Positions 18,923-29,848 are shown, numbered from the stretch's first letter. The stretch is DNA of 64,000 bases from NORP240 sp038134485 (GCA_038134485.1 JAYPVG010000015.1:1-64000); one strand, 5' to 3'. Numbers and translations: made by a program. The notes: generated by a model not told the origin, from the letters alone.

Positions 18923-21040
18923 ATGGCCTCTGACTCAACATCTAAATCAGGTTTTTTTAACCGGTTCGTACCTTCGCTCCCAACCGCACAGGGAATCGAT
19001 CGCGATCCTGTTGAAATCAACCGGCTTATTAACGAAGCGCTGATCGTAACCATGCGCGGCGGGTCTGCCGTGCTCGGCGTGCCTGCAATTTTTTCTATTA
19101 CCACGCTCGCAAATAACTATGGCTGGTCACCTGCGTACGTTGCATTGATTATGAGTCTGGCGCTATTACCCCTGAACTACGTTCTGTGTAAATTGTCCGA
19201 GTCCTTTCGGGCCGCCAATCCGATTGTCCTGCTGAGTCTCCTGTCGCTGGTCGCCCTGTCGGCGTATGCTGCGCAAGGCCCTTACAGCGGCGCGTTCATT
19301 CTGCAAGCGATCGTACCAATTATGGCGTTGTTCCTGTTGAGGTACAGATCGGCATTTGCTTTCATTGGGGTTTTCTTCCTGTTGATCGTTGCAGTGTCCT
19401 ATTTACATACTTCGGGTGTCGTGCAGCCTTCCATTCCGGGATTGAGTTATCCCAATGATTTGGGCGAGTGGATGCGCATCAATCTGTTCACGCTCGGTGT
19501 TGCAATAGCCTTTGCACTGGCTGGATTCAACCTCAAAGAATTCTTGTTGAGAGCGCTGCACCGTTTGGCGGATAAAGAAAAGGAATTGTCTGAAACGTCA
19601 AGTGAACTGGGGACAATCCTGGAAAACTTGCCGGACGTATATTACCGGGCAGACACCGAGGGCCGGGTTATTATTGCCAAGGGCGCCGTGCAGTCTTTGA
19701 TTGGTTTGACACCAGAACAGGCCATCGGCAAAAAGATGTCAGACTTTTACACTGACCCAAGTTACCGAGACCGTTACCTCCAGGCTCTGGCAGATTCTGG
19801 CGGAAGACTCAATGACTACAGAGTCACAATCGTGCTGGCGGATGGCGTTGCCAAACACACCTCCTCCAATACCCAGTATTGGAGGAACGAGGCAGGCGAA
19901 ATCGCAGGTGTCGAGGGAACCATTCGAGACATCTCTAATGCAGTTGAAACTCAGCAAGCTCTGCTCAGGGTAAATCAGGAGATTTCGAATCTCTACAACA
20001 CGATGCTCGATACAGTTTTTCAAACCGGGGACCGTGGCGAAATTCTCATGGTTTCACCCTCTGTAGAAGAACTTCTCGGATACACCCCAGAACACCTCAC
20101 AGGCAAACCGATAACAGACTATTGCGCTCGGAAGGAGACTTTTCTGGAATGCCAGAAAATTGTCACAAATCAGGGATTCGTGAAAGGCTTCGAGGGCGAA
20201 TTAATATCGAAAAATGGAGAGTCTGTCTGGGTTTCTATGACTGGATCATTGGACGAGAACGGCCACTTCAATGCGGTCGTTCGTGACATCACACAACAAA
20301 AAGATAATGAAGAAAAAATCAGACAGGGACAACGCTTTGAAGCACTTGGTCGCTTGACCGGCGGCTTTGCGCACAACTTTAACAATTTGCTCGGCGTTGT
20401 CTCGGGTAACGCACAGATTATAGGCAGTCAGGACAATATAGAACTGGAGGTAGAACAGGCGGTTGACAACATTCTATCTGCCGTGGAGAAGGGTACTGGC
20501 CTGACAAACAGGCTAATGGTCTTCTCGCAAAATGAGGACCAGAAGCTTATAGAATCCGTCAACGCAAACGAAATTATTTCAAACAATATGCTGATGTACC
20601 GGGCGTCGTTGACTTCTTCGTTTATCATCAAAACGGAACTCATGGAAAACTGCCCCATAATTGAAGTCGATCGAAACTTGCTGGAAGATGCGATTTTGAA
20701 TCTTTTATTAAACTCGCGAGATGCTATGCCAGAGGGCGGGGATATTACTATCCGAACCAGCATCGTGTCTTCAGATTACATCCTCGAAACCCATGGGTTG
20801 CAACCGGTCCTTCCCAAGTTCCTCAAACTGGAAGTCGAAGATACGGGGGCAGGCATGGACAAAGAAACCATCAGCAGAGCAACTGATCCATTTTTTACCA
20901 CGAAAAAAGCCAGCGGAGGCATGGGCATCGGATTGAGCACCGTTTATGGTTTTGCCAAGAATTCTGAAGGCTACTTTTTCCTCGATTCGGAACTCAATAA
21001 GGGAACCAGGGCTCAACTCTTTTTCCCCCTTGTGATCTAA
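18923..21040 (+). CDS. Membrane PAS-PAS sensor histidine kinase
   Basis: 705 residues. Six or so membrane helices occupy residues 30-210, followed by two PAS domains (about 222-345 and 350-465; the ILENLPDVYYRADTEGRVI and MVSPSVEELLGYTPEHLTGK segments). The phospho-acceptor region is GGFAHNFNNLL, with His near residue 484. A HATPase domain shows the N box LLLNSRDAM, DTGAGM, DPFFTTK and GMGIGLSTVYG. All kinase motifs are intact. There is no receiver domain, so phosphate must pass to a separate regulator, perhaps the lone receiver protein at 13520. A CRP-type site lies upstream. The sensed signal is unknown. Confidence 0.9.
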   Translation: MASDSTSKSGFFNRFVPSLPTAQGIDRDPVEINRLINEALIVTMRGGSAVLGVPAIFSITTLANNYGWSPAYVALIMSLALLPLNYVLCKLSESFRAANPIVLLSLLSLVALSAYAAQGPYSGAFILQAIVPIMALFLLRYRSAFAFIGVFFLLIVAVSYLHTSGVVQPSIPGLSYPNDLGEWMRINLFTLGVAIAFALAGFNLKEFLLRALHRLADKEKELSETSSELGTILENLPDVYYRADTEGRVIIAKGAVQSLIGLTPEQAIGKKMSDFYTDPSYRDRYLQALADSGGRLNDYRVTIVLADGVAKHTSSNTQYWRNEAGEIAGVEGTIRDISNAVETQQALLRVNQEISNLYNTMLDTVFQTGDRGEILMVSPSVEELLGYTPEHLTGKPITDYCARKETFLECQKIVTNQGFVKGFEGELISKNGESVWVSMTGSLDENGHFNAVVRDITQQKDNEEKIRQGQRFEALGRLTGGFAHNFNNLLGVVSGNAQIIGSQDNIELEVEQAVDNILSAVEKGTGLTNRLMVFSQNEDQKLIESVNANEIISNNMLMYRASLTSSFIIKTELMENCPIIEVDRNLLEDAILNLLLNSRDAMPEGGDITIRTSIVSSDYILETHGLQPVLPKFLKLEVEDTGAGMDKETISRATDPFFTTKKASGGMGIGLSTVYGFAKNSEGYFFLDSELNKGTRAQLFFPLVI

Positions 21041-21069
21041 ACATTAGCCCGACAGGTCGGATACGCAGG

Positions 21070-22275
21070 TCATTGATAACTTTTTTCTCCGGCAAGTTCC
21101 TCGGCTGCCTCCAATATCAATTCCAGGCTGCGAAAGGGCTTCATCGCCTCAATTTCCCGGGCAACATCCTGAGCCGATTGCTGAGTTGACTTATCATCCA
21201 AAAATTCTTTAATTCGCGCAGCCAATTCATCAACTGAATCATTGATGTTAATGCGGGAGGCAATATTTAGCGCCTCGGCTTTGGAACATGTTAACCTTTG
21301 CTCCAAGTGCCTTGGGAGCAATAATTGAGCCCTGCCGGCAACAGCCGCGCTCTCCGTAGTACCTATTCCACCGTGATGCAGAATTACCGAGCAATCGTTT
21401 AACGCCTTGTTCATGGGCAGAGGCCTCGGCGAGATATCAAGACCCAGCTTTTTACACTTATTCAGCAGGGCAGGACTGGCATTACGAACAAAACCGCAGG
21501 CGTGAACATTACTCTGGATGACTGATTGCAATACTTTTGCTGTGAGCTTGTAATCAGCCGCTAGGTAAATAAAAAGACTGCGATTGTTGGCCATCGTAAC
21601 GGGTTGTTGGACAGACACTATCGGGCCTGTGGCAGGTGTGAGACGCGACTCATGATAAATATCAAAAATAGGCGTGACACAAACTATCTGTCTGTCACCA
21701 CTCGTCGCCTGAGGCAGGGATTTGGGTATTGGTTTCCCTCTCTTTTTCTGCACGGCGACGACGTTTTCCAACAATTGTTCCTCGTGGAAACCAGAGCCCT
21801 TTGATTTCTGCAATACCGGAAAATTGTTCAGATGCCCCGGCGGAAGCGCGAAACTGCTGCCAATCTGAATGACTGGAGCCAGTTCTTTAGCCGCGATAGA
21901 GATATAAGGAGCGTAGTCTGCGATTATTACGTCGGGGCGAATATTTTCTATCAGCCCTTCCCAAGCACTTACCATAGCGAAAAGCGGTTCAATACTCCCG
22001 CATCCTGAAATAGCCAGTATGTCTCCAAAATTTGCCGCACCGAATTTTGGGGGCGCCCACCCTTTATGGTGTATTGGAGCCTGAACCACGTAGCTGGCCA
22101 CGACGGTCATTTCTCTGCTGAGGGCGTAAATATCGCGCACTGCGAAAACGAGCTCCCAGCCGCCTTCGATCAAGGCATCGGCGAGCGACAGCAGGCGTCG
22201 AGTGTGTCCGTTGCCCCCGCCTAGCTCCCAAGCCAGAAGTACCCGCTTCCGATCGCGGCGAATTTGATTTCTCAC
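21070..22275 (-). CDS. GT1/UGT-like glycosyltransferase (GT-B fold)
   Basis: 401 residues. The N-terminal domain starts VLLAWELGGGNGHTRRLLSL, the glycine-rich loop of MurG/UGT-type enzymes. The C-terminal donor domain has SVILHHGGIGTTESAAVAGR, the typical UGT HHGG donor block, followed by LPRHLEQ. Its GTG start overlaps the stop of the upstream GT4 gene (GTGA), so both enzymes are made together and probably act in one glycan or glycolipid pathway. No acceptor-synthesis genes are nearby. It converges on the kinase gene with 29 bases between the stops. Confidence 0.8.
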   Translation of the reverse strand: MRNQIRRDRKRVLLAWELGGGNGHTRRLLSLADALIEGGWELVFAVRDIYALSREMTVVASYVVQAPIHHKGWAPPKFGAANFGDILAISGCGSIEPLFAMVSAWEGLIENIRPDVIIADYAPYISIAAKELAPVIQIGSSFALPPGHLNNFPVLQKSKGSGFHEEQLLENVVAVQKKRGKPIPKSLPQATSGDRQIVCVTPIFDIYHESRLTPATGPIVSVQQPVTMANNRSLFIYLAADYKLTAKVLQSVIQSNVHACGFVRNASPALLNKCKKLGLDISPRPLPMNKALNDCSVILHHGGIGTTESAAVAGRAQLLLPRHLEQRLTCSKAEALNIASRININDSVDELAARIKEFLDDKSTQQSAQDVAREIEAMKPFRSLELILEAAEELAGEKSYQ

Positions 22276-23321
22276 GCAGAATTTCCGACCTCTCCGTGAG
22301 GCCAGAGATCAGTCAAAAGTGTTTTATGCTGATTGACATCCGATAGCTTAGCTTGTTCAAACCCCTTTTCTCGGATTTCCTGGGGAACTGGCTGAGAAAT
22401 GATGCGACTGACATCATGAAGATTGTCGTAAACAAATCCGGCATCACCGACGTATTGCTTGATGTCCGGGCGTATATTCGCCAATACCACGCCTACTCCG
22501 GACGCCTGAGCTTCTGCGATAGATAAAGGCCAACCAACACTGCGAAGTCTCGGGCAAGCGGTATAAACAAGCCATTGATGCTTTTTATACTCGACAGGCA
22601 TGTTGATCGGCTCAATCGGAGCCATGATTTCAACAGGTTTCCCCATTTCTTCGTTCAACTCCTTAATTTTTCCAACGTTGTAACTGACGGGGTAAAGATT
22701 GAATTTTCGTTTTTCTACCATGGTCGACAGTTGTAAATAGTCCTGCATGCGTTTCTTAGGTATACAGGCTCCAGTGTTCATTACGTCCTCACCGTTTTCG
22801 GAACGATCCAAAAAGCGATCGTAATTTACCACCGGGAAACAGTCATGAATCTTATCTGCCGGCGTACCGAGTTTTTCTAGGAAAGGTCTGGAAAAAGGGA
22901 AGCCCAATATACCCAGGCAAAGCTGGTCACGGGTCACTTCAGCAAGCACCTTTCTCCCTGACTTCAACCACTTGTCTCCAATGCTGCCCGGCGTCGGAAT
23001 CGTGTCAAAAGAATGAGCCCTCAGGGTGAACGGTACATTGCAGTGTCTGGCCAACTTTGCCAGCAAGTTGATGTTAATCAGCCAATGGGAATGCAGTACG
23101 TGAGGATTAAAGGTGCGAATAGTTTTTACTATCTCTCTGGGGTCCTCCACAACCGAATAGGGATGGTGAGCCGCATAGGATGTGTTACTCCCCTCAATTT
23201 TCAGCTGCGAAATAATTTTGATGTCGTAGTCGTTCTGCAATGCATCAATTTCTGACTGGATATAAGTTTCAGAAATTTGCGGGTATTGCCGCAGTATGTA
23301 AAGGATTCTTGGTTTAGCCAT
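22272..23321 (-). CDS. Glycosyltransferase family 4-like protein
   Basis: 349 residues. N-terminal LYILRQYPQISETYIQSEID and HVLHSHWLININLLAKLAR are typical of GT4 acceptor domains; the donor half has PVVNYDRF and, near the C-terminus, SIAEAQASGVGVVLANI. The last corresponds to the Glu-containing E-x7-E region but is weakly conserved. First gene of a two-gene operon with the UGT-like enzyme. Product unknown; being 11 kb from the EPS locus, it may serve a different glycan. Confidence 0.78.
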   Translation of the reverse strand: MAKPRILYILRQYPQISETYIQSEIDALQNDYDIKIISQLKIEGSNTSYAAHHPYSVVEDPREIVKTIRTFNPHVLHSHWLININLLAKLARHCNVPFTLRAHSFDTIPTPGSIGDKWLKSGRKVLAEVTRDQLCLGILGFPFSRPFLEKLGTPADKIHDCFPVVNYDRFLDRSENGEDVMNTGACIPKKRMQDYLQLSTMVEKRKFNLYPVSYNVGKIKELNEEMGKPVEIMAPIEPINMPVEYKKHQWLVYTACPRLRSVGWPLSIAEAQASGVGVVLANIRPDIKQYVGDAGFVYDNLHDVSRIISQPVPQEIREKGFEQAKLSDVNQHKTLLTDLWPHGEVGNSA

Positions 23322-23627
23322 GATACAGTTCCAGAATTAACTTAAAGGTGCAGGATTAACATTGCTAGAGCCAACCCCTTCTAGTTTCGCGTTTATCCAG
23401 TTACCCTTTGCAATGAATAGTACTGTCTACTTCTTATCGCAAATCCGAATATGCGGTTTAATCGACATTTTAATGTACGAGGGCGGCATGATAAAGAGTC
23501 ATGTGCCCCGACGATCAGAAGCATGATTCCAAGATGTCTACGAAGCGCCGTCCTCTTTTTCCTTTTTGCCCCTGATATTCCGGTAGTTTATTGGCCCGAG
23601 TCTCTTTGACCGGGATCCAACCCAGCT
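23322..23627. other. Intergenic region, no gene seen
   Basis: About 306 bases between the start of the GT4-like gene and the stop of the quinoprotein gene, both leftward. It should hold the promoter of the GT pair. No hairpin with a T run, repeat or credible small gene was found. Confidence 0.5.
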
Positions 23628-25372
23628 TCACTCAAGAGCATACACTACCAGCGCTGGTGCGCCGCTTGGCATCTGTAATGCGGACTGACCCGGTCCCAGA
23701 AAGTTCATGACGAGACCAAGCAGAGTGCCACCATAACGGCTGGGTTGGCCCTTGACGATAGCGATGTACTGCTTGTCGTTCACCGCGTACGTTATTGGGA
23801 ATGACGAGGGAATATTATCCATTCTGGTTTGCCACAGTATCGCGCCAGAGCCTGCGTCGAAGGCCTTGAACGATAAGTCCAGATTACCCCGAACACCAGT
23901 CCGCCTGCCGTCGATAAAAGCGGAGTAGAAGGTGGTGATATTTCCCGATGACGCCAGGCCAGCCCACCAGTCTGCATGTCGATAGCCTGCAGCCTGCCGA
24001 ATTGGCCATCGCTGTCAGGACGGGGCGCAGGGCTGCTTTCGATGCCCGTAGTGAGTAGTGTGCCCTCCGCCATTTTCCCGGCCATCATGCACATCTCCAG
24101 CACCGGCAGATACAGCATCTGCGTGTCGGGGTTATAGGCTCCTGCCTGCCAGTTGCGGCCACCGAGGAAATAGGGACAAATCAGATGATTACTCTCCCTG
24201 TTTGGTACCGAATCCGGGTTGACTGTTTTGCTGCCGTTCAGCGGGTCGACCGCGGATACAACGTTCTGAATTCCCAGATCAATCGAATCCAGATACTCGC
24301 CGGTTGCCGCATCAACCACGTCGTAAAGAGCCATCTTACCGGCAGTGAATACCACTTTCCGCTGCCGACCCTCCATTTCGAGTTCAGCCAACTGCCGCTC
24401 ATAGACCCAGTCGAGGTCGAGCTGATCATTGGGCATGTGCTGAAAATACCAGACAAGTTCGCCGGTTCCGGGGCGCAATGCCATTGTTGCATTGGTATAA
24501 AGGGCGTCATTGCTAACACCCTCCAGGCCCAGATCGTCTAGCAACGGCCCCGTGTCATAGGTAGGCGCAGAACCGAAAAAGACCAGATCCAGTTCCGCAT
24601 CATAGCTGCCCGAGTTCCAGACCGAACCTCCGCTGCGCGCTTCTGCTGGCAGGTTGTTCCAGCTATCGCCGCCGGGAGTCCCGGGAGCTGCCACGGTCTG
24701 AAAGCGCCAGCGCTCCTCACCAGATTCGATATCCAGACCAATGATAAATCCCCCCATTGGTACCATGGTGGCGCCGACACCCTGGATAAGCACGTCGCCC
24801 GCTACCATGGGTGCGCCTCGCAGTGAGTAATAACCACTCTGCGGGTTTTCCCCGGGTGTAGTAATCGCGCGCTCCCACTCCACGGCACCGGTGTAGACAT
24901 CCAGGGCAACGACGTCCAGATCGTTATGAGGAACAAAGACTCGATCGCCAAACAGGGCTATTCCCTGACGGCGTCCATCAAAATTTTCCGATTGATGTTG
25001 ATAACGCCACAACTCTCGTCCGTTGCGGGCATCCAGTGCCAGCAGGATATTATTCGTGTCCGCAATGAACATTACCCCGTCATGCACAAGAGGGGTTGTC
25101 ATGCTGTTTCCCGACGAAAGAGGTATAGACCAGGCCTCCTGCAGATTCGCAACATTGTCACTGTTTATCTGATCAAGGTTACTGTGCCCGCTGAGATCAT
25201 AGTGATTACGCCACATCAGCCAGTCGGAAGCGGGAGGATCGAGCAGCAACTGTTCATCGATCGGACGATAGGAATTAAGGGGATTTTCCGTATTGCTTGT
25301 CTGGGCCGACACGGATGCAGCCAGCGCCGCTGTCAGGCAGAAGACGATAAGTGAGCCAGTTTTATTATTCAT
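23628..25372 (-). CDS. PQQ-dependent (quinoprotein) dehydrogenase-like protein, frameshifted near the C-terminus
   Basis: Exported beta-propeller of the PQQ alcohol/glucose dehydrogenase family. A signal peptide (SLIVFCLTAALAASVSA) is followed by propeller blades with the Trp-docking pattern, such as LLALDARNGRELWRYQH and VVALDVYTGAVEWE. The frame from 25372 ends at 23792 after a run of four C at 23887-23890. Adding one base there restores FGGNLDLSFKAFDAG, SGAILWQTRMDNIPSSFPIT and then YAVNDKQYIAIV, ending at 23628. Total about 580 residues without a cytochrome domain. A homopolymer slip, real or a sequencing error, is the likely cause. The gene is divergent from the monooxygenase-esterase gene, with which it may share a substrate route (alcohol to ketone to ester). 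Confidence 0.82.
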
Positions 25373-25503
25373 TGGAATAGCCCTTTCTTATGCAGGTTCC
25401 ATTCAAGAATATGTTCTTTTTTGCTTCCTGACTACATTGGCGATAAGTTACCCACTTCCAGAGGCTATTCAAATCCCAACAGAACGACAGGAGCGAGGCA
25501 GGT

Positions 25504-28109
25504 ATGGCAAACCGGGAATCGGACGGACAACACTTTGATGTGATCGCCGTCGGTGCAGGCATGGCAGGCCTGTACCTGCTGAAGAAGCTGCGGGACGCCG
25601 GGTTTTCCGCTGTAGCCCTGGAATCCGCAGATGATGTGGGCGGCACCTGGTACTGGAATCGCTATCCGGGCGCACGCTGCGACATCGAGAGCCTGGATTA
25701 CTCCTATAGCTTCGATCCGGAACTCGAAAAAGAATGGCAATGGTCAGAACGCTATGCGACGCAACCGGAAATATTGCGCTACCTGCAGTTTGTTGCCAAT
25801 CGCTACGATCTGCGCCGGGATATCCGCTTTTCCACCAGAGTGGACCGAGCCAGTTGGGATGAAGGCGCCAGGCTTTGGCGCATCACCACGGATAACGGCG
25901 ATCGAGTTACCGCACAATTTTACGTAATGGCGACCGGTTGCCTGTCCATGCCAAAGGAACCGGATGTGCCGGGAGTGGACCGCTTTGGCGGGCCGATCTA
26001 CTTTACCAATCGCTGGCCTCACGAGGGTGTGGACTTTAGCGGCAAGCGCGTTGCCGTCATCGGCACCGGTTCTTCCGGCATCCAATCGATCCCTCTCATT
26101 GCCGAGCAGGCCAGTCAGATCACCGTGTTTCAGCGCACTGCCAACTACGCAGCGCCCGCCAATAACGGCCCGGTGCGCAGGGAACATCGTGAACAACTGG
26201 AAGAGGATCGAAACGCCTATCGCGAGGGTGCACGCTGGTCGCGCGCCGGGGTGCCGATCTCCGGCTCGACAGAGCCGTTTTTCTCCGTGGAACCGGGCGA
26301 GCGCATGCGGCGCCTGGAAGCGGGCTGGACCAGAGGAGATTTACTGACCATCAATTCGTCCTTTGCCGATCTGGTGGTCAATGCCGCGGCGAACTTTGAA
26401 GTACAGGAATTTTTTCGCGACAAAGTGCGGGAGAAAGTGCTCGACCCGCTGACAGCCGAAGATCTGTGCGGCAAAGATTTTCCGCTTTTTTCCAAGCGAC
26501 TTTGTCTCGAGACCAACTACTTCGAAACCTTTAATTCACCAAAGGCAAAACTGGTAAACCTGCATCGCACGCCTATTAAATCGATAACGGAAGCAGGCAT
26601 CGATACCTCGGCGGAATCGATGGAATTCGATGCCATTGTGTTCGCGACCGGGTTCGACGCCATGACCGGCGCCATAGTTGCCGTCGATATCCGCGGGCGG
26701 GATGGGATCGAATTGAAAAATGTCTGGGCAGAGGGTCCGAAAACCTACCTTGGACTGAGCGTGCATGGTTTTCCGAATTTCTTCACTATTACCGGACCCG
26801 GCAGCCCTTCCGTGCTATCCAACATGGCAGTGTCAATCGAGCAGCACGTGGACTGGATTACCGCTGCTCTGGAACACCTGCGCGGTGAAGGACTTCACAG
26901 CATCGAAGCCACCTCTGCAGCGCAGGAGAGCTGGGCGACCCACGTTAATGACTACGCCAACCTGACGCTCTACCCCCAGGCCAACAGCTGGTATATGGGG
27001 GCGAACGTGCCTGGTAAACCGCGCGTATTTCTTCCTTATATTGGCGGAGTGGACCGCTACCGCCAGGTCTGTGATGACGTCGTGAAAAGGGATTACCTCG
27101 GATTCGAGCAGGTGGGTAACGCAGGTTCACGCTGCAACGACGGAGTCATCCGCCCGGTAAAACCCGACGTGCAACTGCTGCTGGAGTTACTAGCCAGCCT
27201 GGATCAGCCGCCGCTGGATTCGCTGACGCCGGAGGCGGCACGTCAGCAGATGGAAGCGAGCGCCGTACAGCGCCCCCCGGGACCTGAGGTGGATGAAATT
27301 ATCGACGGAACCCTTCCCGGCCCGGCGGGAGAACTGGATTACCGGCTGTATAAACCCGCAATACCCGGTCTCGCACCCATCGTTATATATTTTCACGGCG
27401 GTGGCTGGGTGTTGGGCCATGCCAGCTCCGATGATCCGCAGGAGCGGCAGGAGCTTGAGAACCGTTGTNNNNNNNNNNCTACTTATGCGCAGAATCAAAT
27501 GCGCTGGTAATTTCCGTCAATTACCGCCACGCGCCGGAGGCACGATTTCCGGCAGCGGTGGACGACGCCGTCGCAGCTGTCAACTGGATCGCCGCGAATG
27601 CCGAATTCCTCGGCGGTGATTCGCACAACATCGCTGTCGCTGGCTGGAGTGCCGGAGCTAATCTTGCCGCCGTGGTCTGCCAGCTCGCTCTGGCTCACGA
27701 TGGGCCGGCCATCAAGGGACAGCTGCTGATCACTCCGGTCACCGACGGTGATTTCACCCGCCCTTCCTACCGAGACAACGCCGAAGGCTACATTCTGACC
27801 CGCTCTCTCATGGAATGGTTCTGGGATCATTATTGCGACGTAGATGATCGCCATGACCCACGGGCCTCGCCGCTACGGGCGCAAAGTCTGACGGGACTGC
27901 CGCCAGCAATGGTGGTAACTGCCGAACTGGACCCGCTGCGGGATGAAGGTAACGCATACGCAGACGCGCTGAAGGCTGCCGGTGTGCAGGTGCAGCATTT
28001 GCAGGCGGCGGGACAGATTCATACTTCGCTACTGGCAGTGGATGCCATTATGACCAGCGACAACACCCGCCGACTAATGAAAGATGCGCTGATCGGATTC
28101 TTGCGCTAG
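25504..28109 (+). CDS. Fusion of a Baeyer-Villiger-type flavin monooxygenase with an HSL-family esterase, crossing an assembly gap
   Basis: Residues 1 to about 540 form a class B flavin monooxygenase: FAD loop GAGMAGLYLLKKL, the second BVMO fingerprint GGTWYWNRYPGARCD, NADPH loop GTGSSGIQSIP, and ATGFD. In the first fingerprint, FGGPIYFTNRWP, the usual His is Phe. After a linker of about 70 residues an alpha/beta hydrolase follows in the same frame: oxyanion motif HGGGWVLGH before the gap (27469-27478), then NYRHAPE, nucleophile elbow GWSAGA, acid in ELDPLRDEG and His in QIHTSLL. The frame changes at the N filler only. Together the halves could oxidise a ketone to an ester and then cleave it. 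The linker and HGGG motif lie inside one contig, so the fusion does not depend on the join. Substrate unknown. Confidence 0.85.
27469..27478. other. Assembly gap (10 N) inside the esterase domain
   Basis: Ten N filler between the HGGG motif and the YRHAPE motif of one hydrolase domain, supporting contig order. Residues just before it (QERQELENRC) are more than the family normally has at this spot, so the contig end may contain a few wrong bases. Confidence 0.93.
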
Positions 28110-28160
28110 AAATGTTGACCTCAGGCGGCAAGGCAGGACCAGACGGTTTGAGCAGCTCAA

Positions 28161-29801
28161 CTACTGGTCGCTCACCGCTCCTGCCTGTTCCATTAATTTG
28201 AATACCGGGTATATCAGGGGTCTGTTGTTGGCCTGCAGATTTTGCAGATGCTGATCAAAATAATTCCAGTATGCCAGCCCATCATCTGCCTGGGGCTCCA
28301 GCAGGTAGAAAATGAGATTCGCCAGAGGGTTATCCAGCGGCACCTGATAATCACCCTCTTGGAACGTCCGTTCCATCGACTGGAAATCTCCAGACAGACG
28401 CGTATTCTGATGACCATTCTGGACCGCATCCTGGGTCTCTATCTGAGAAACCGTGAATGCCTCGACCTCAATCGTTATGGATCTCTCGAGCCGGGTCACC
28501 TCGATGCCATGCTGACTTAACTTTTCAATTATCGACTCCTGGTCCGCCGGGATCAGGTAGGCTCGCGGCATAATTGACGTTTGCAACGGGCGAAATTGTT
28601 GAAAATTGGCCACACCCTCGATATCGATCAGTTCGGCGCTCCTCGTGTAGGCGATCTGGCCACTCTCGGTGCGATAGGGAATATGATTGTAGGCACGCAG
28701 TGTCACGGGCTCTGGCTGGGCCATCATCTCGAACGCCACGCCGTTGCTGATGCGTCCACCCTGCCCGGCAATCTTCTCCTGCGTCCTCGCGTCGGCCTCG
28801 CGATTGATTTGCATGATCGTCTGACCGTGGCGGTTGGTGTACTCGAGTATTTCCTCGATAAAGACATTGGCCGAATGAATACGCTTGTAAAAACGGTCAT
28901 GCGAAAACGTCTCACTGAGAATAGCCATGCGGTTGCGCAGACCCATCAAGTTCGTCAGGTATCTCGGCGCATGATGAAAAGTGCGAAATTCGGTCGGCGG
29001 CCACCGTTCGAGGGTAAAGTCTCCAAACAGGAAAAAATCCAGGTCAAACTTTGCTTTTATCGACTGCGACACCGCGGGCAGCATCACGTTCATCGTGTAG
29101 TCGCTTGTCGAAGGGTCGCCAGCGGTGTGGTAACTGGGCGCGTAAGTCAGTGAATAGCCATGCCAGGTACCATTCGTTGTATGCATATCGACAAATAGCT
29201 GGGGATCCCAACGCTGGAGCACATTACGGAGCAGCCCCCGGGTTTCCGGGGTTTCCGCAGCCATGCCGTCACGATTCAGATCATAGCCATGACTGAAGCG
29301 TTCGCCGGTCTGCACCGGACTGAGCTCCTGGTTGGGCCTCGAATTTTCGCTCAGCTGATCATTGCCATCGGCATTGTAGATCGGTGCCAGGGCAAGTATC
29401 TGGTTAGCAAGCAGGTGGGCTTTATCACCATGCAGAATATCCCGCAAAAGAATCAGGATGGCTTCCTTGCCTTCCACCTCGCCACCATGGATATTGCCCT
29501 GAATATATATCACCGGCTTGCCGCTACTCTGTGCCTCAGCCGGAGTCGAAATCGGTGGATCAGACACTATCAGCAGCGGTACATCCCTGCCATCCCGCGT
29601 CACCAGCATCGTTTCCCGATGCACCAGGTCACTTCCTCGCAGCAGATTGTCAATGGACTGAAGAACTTCCGCATGGGTTGAGGTCCGGGCGTAGGCAGTG
29701 CGCTCGGGTACGGTCATCAGGGATTCGTCGAAGGGAACCTGTGCAGGGCTTCCCGGGCTAACCAGCCAGAGAAAAACGACGGCGATTATTGCCGATTTCA
29801 A
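28161..29801 (-). CDS. Exported M14-family zinc carboxypeptidase-like protein
   Basis: 546 residues with a signal peptide (AIIAVVFLWLVSPGSPAQ). Zinc ligands are visible: HGGEVEGKEA (the HxxE motif) and the later His in LFVDMHTTNGTW. The catalytic Glu is in ILSETFSHDRF. It should remove C-terminal residues, or cleave another amide, in the periplasm. The start is a TTG at 29801 with AAGG upstream. It lies 47 bases after the M28 peptidase gene in the same direction, forming a two-gene peptide-degradation operon. The C-terminal 200 residues are an extension beyond the catalytic core. Confidence 0.87.
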   Translation of the reverse strand: MKSAIIAVVFLWLVSPGSPAQVPFDESLMTVPERTAYARTSTHAEVLQSIDNLLRGSDLVHRETMLVTRDGRDVPLLIVSDPPISTPAEAQSSGKPVIYIQGNIHGGEVEGKEAILILLRDILHGDKAHLLANQILALAPIYNADGNDQLSENSRPNQELSPVQTGERFSHGYDLNRDGMAAETPETRGLLRNVLQRWDPQLFVDMHTTNGTWHGYSLTYAPSYHTAGDPSTSDYTMNVMLPAVSQSIKAKFDLDFFLFGDFTLERWPPTEFRTFHHAPRYLTNLMGLRNRMAILSETFSHDRFYKRIHSANVFIEEILEYTNRHGQTIMQINREADARTQEKIAGQGGRISNGVAFEMMAQPEPVTLRAYNHIPYRTESGQIAYTRSAELIDIEGVANFQQFRPLQTSIMPRAYLIPADQESIIEKLSQHGIEVTRLERSITIEVEAFTVSQIETQDAVQNGHQNTRLSGDFQSMERTFQEGDYQVPLDNPLANLIFYLLEPQADDGLAYWNYFDQHLQNLQANNRPLIYPVFKLMEQAGAVSDQ

Positions 29802-29848
29802 CGTGTCAGACCTTGCCCAATTGCCATCATGAGCATCGCAACAACCTG

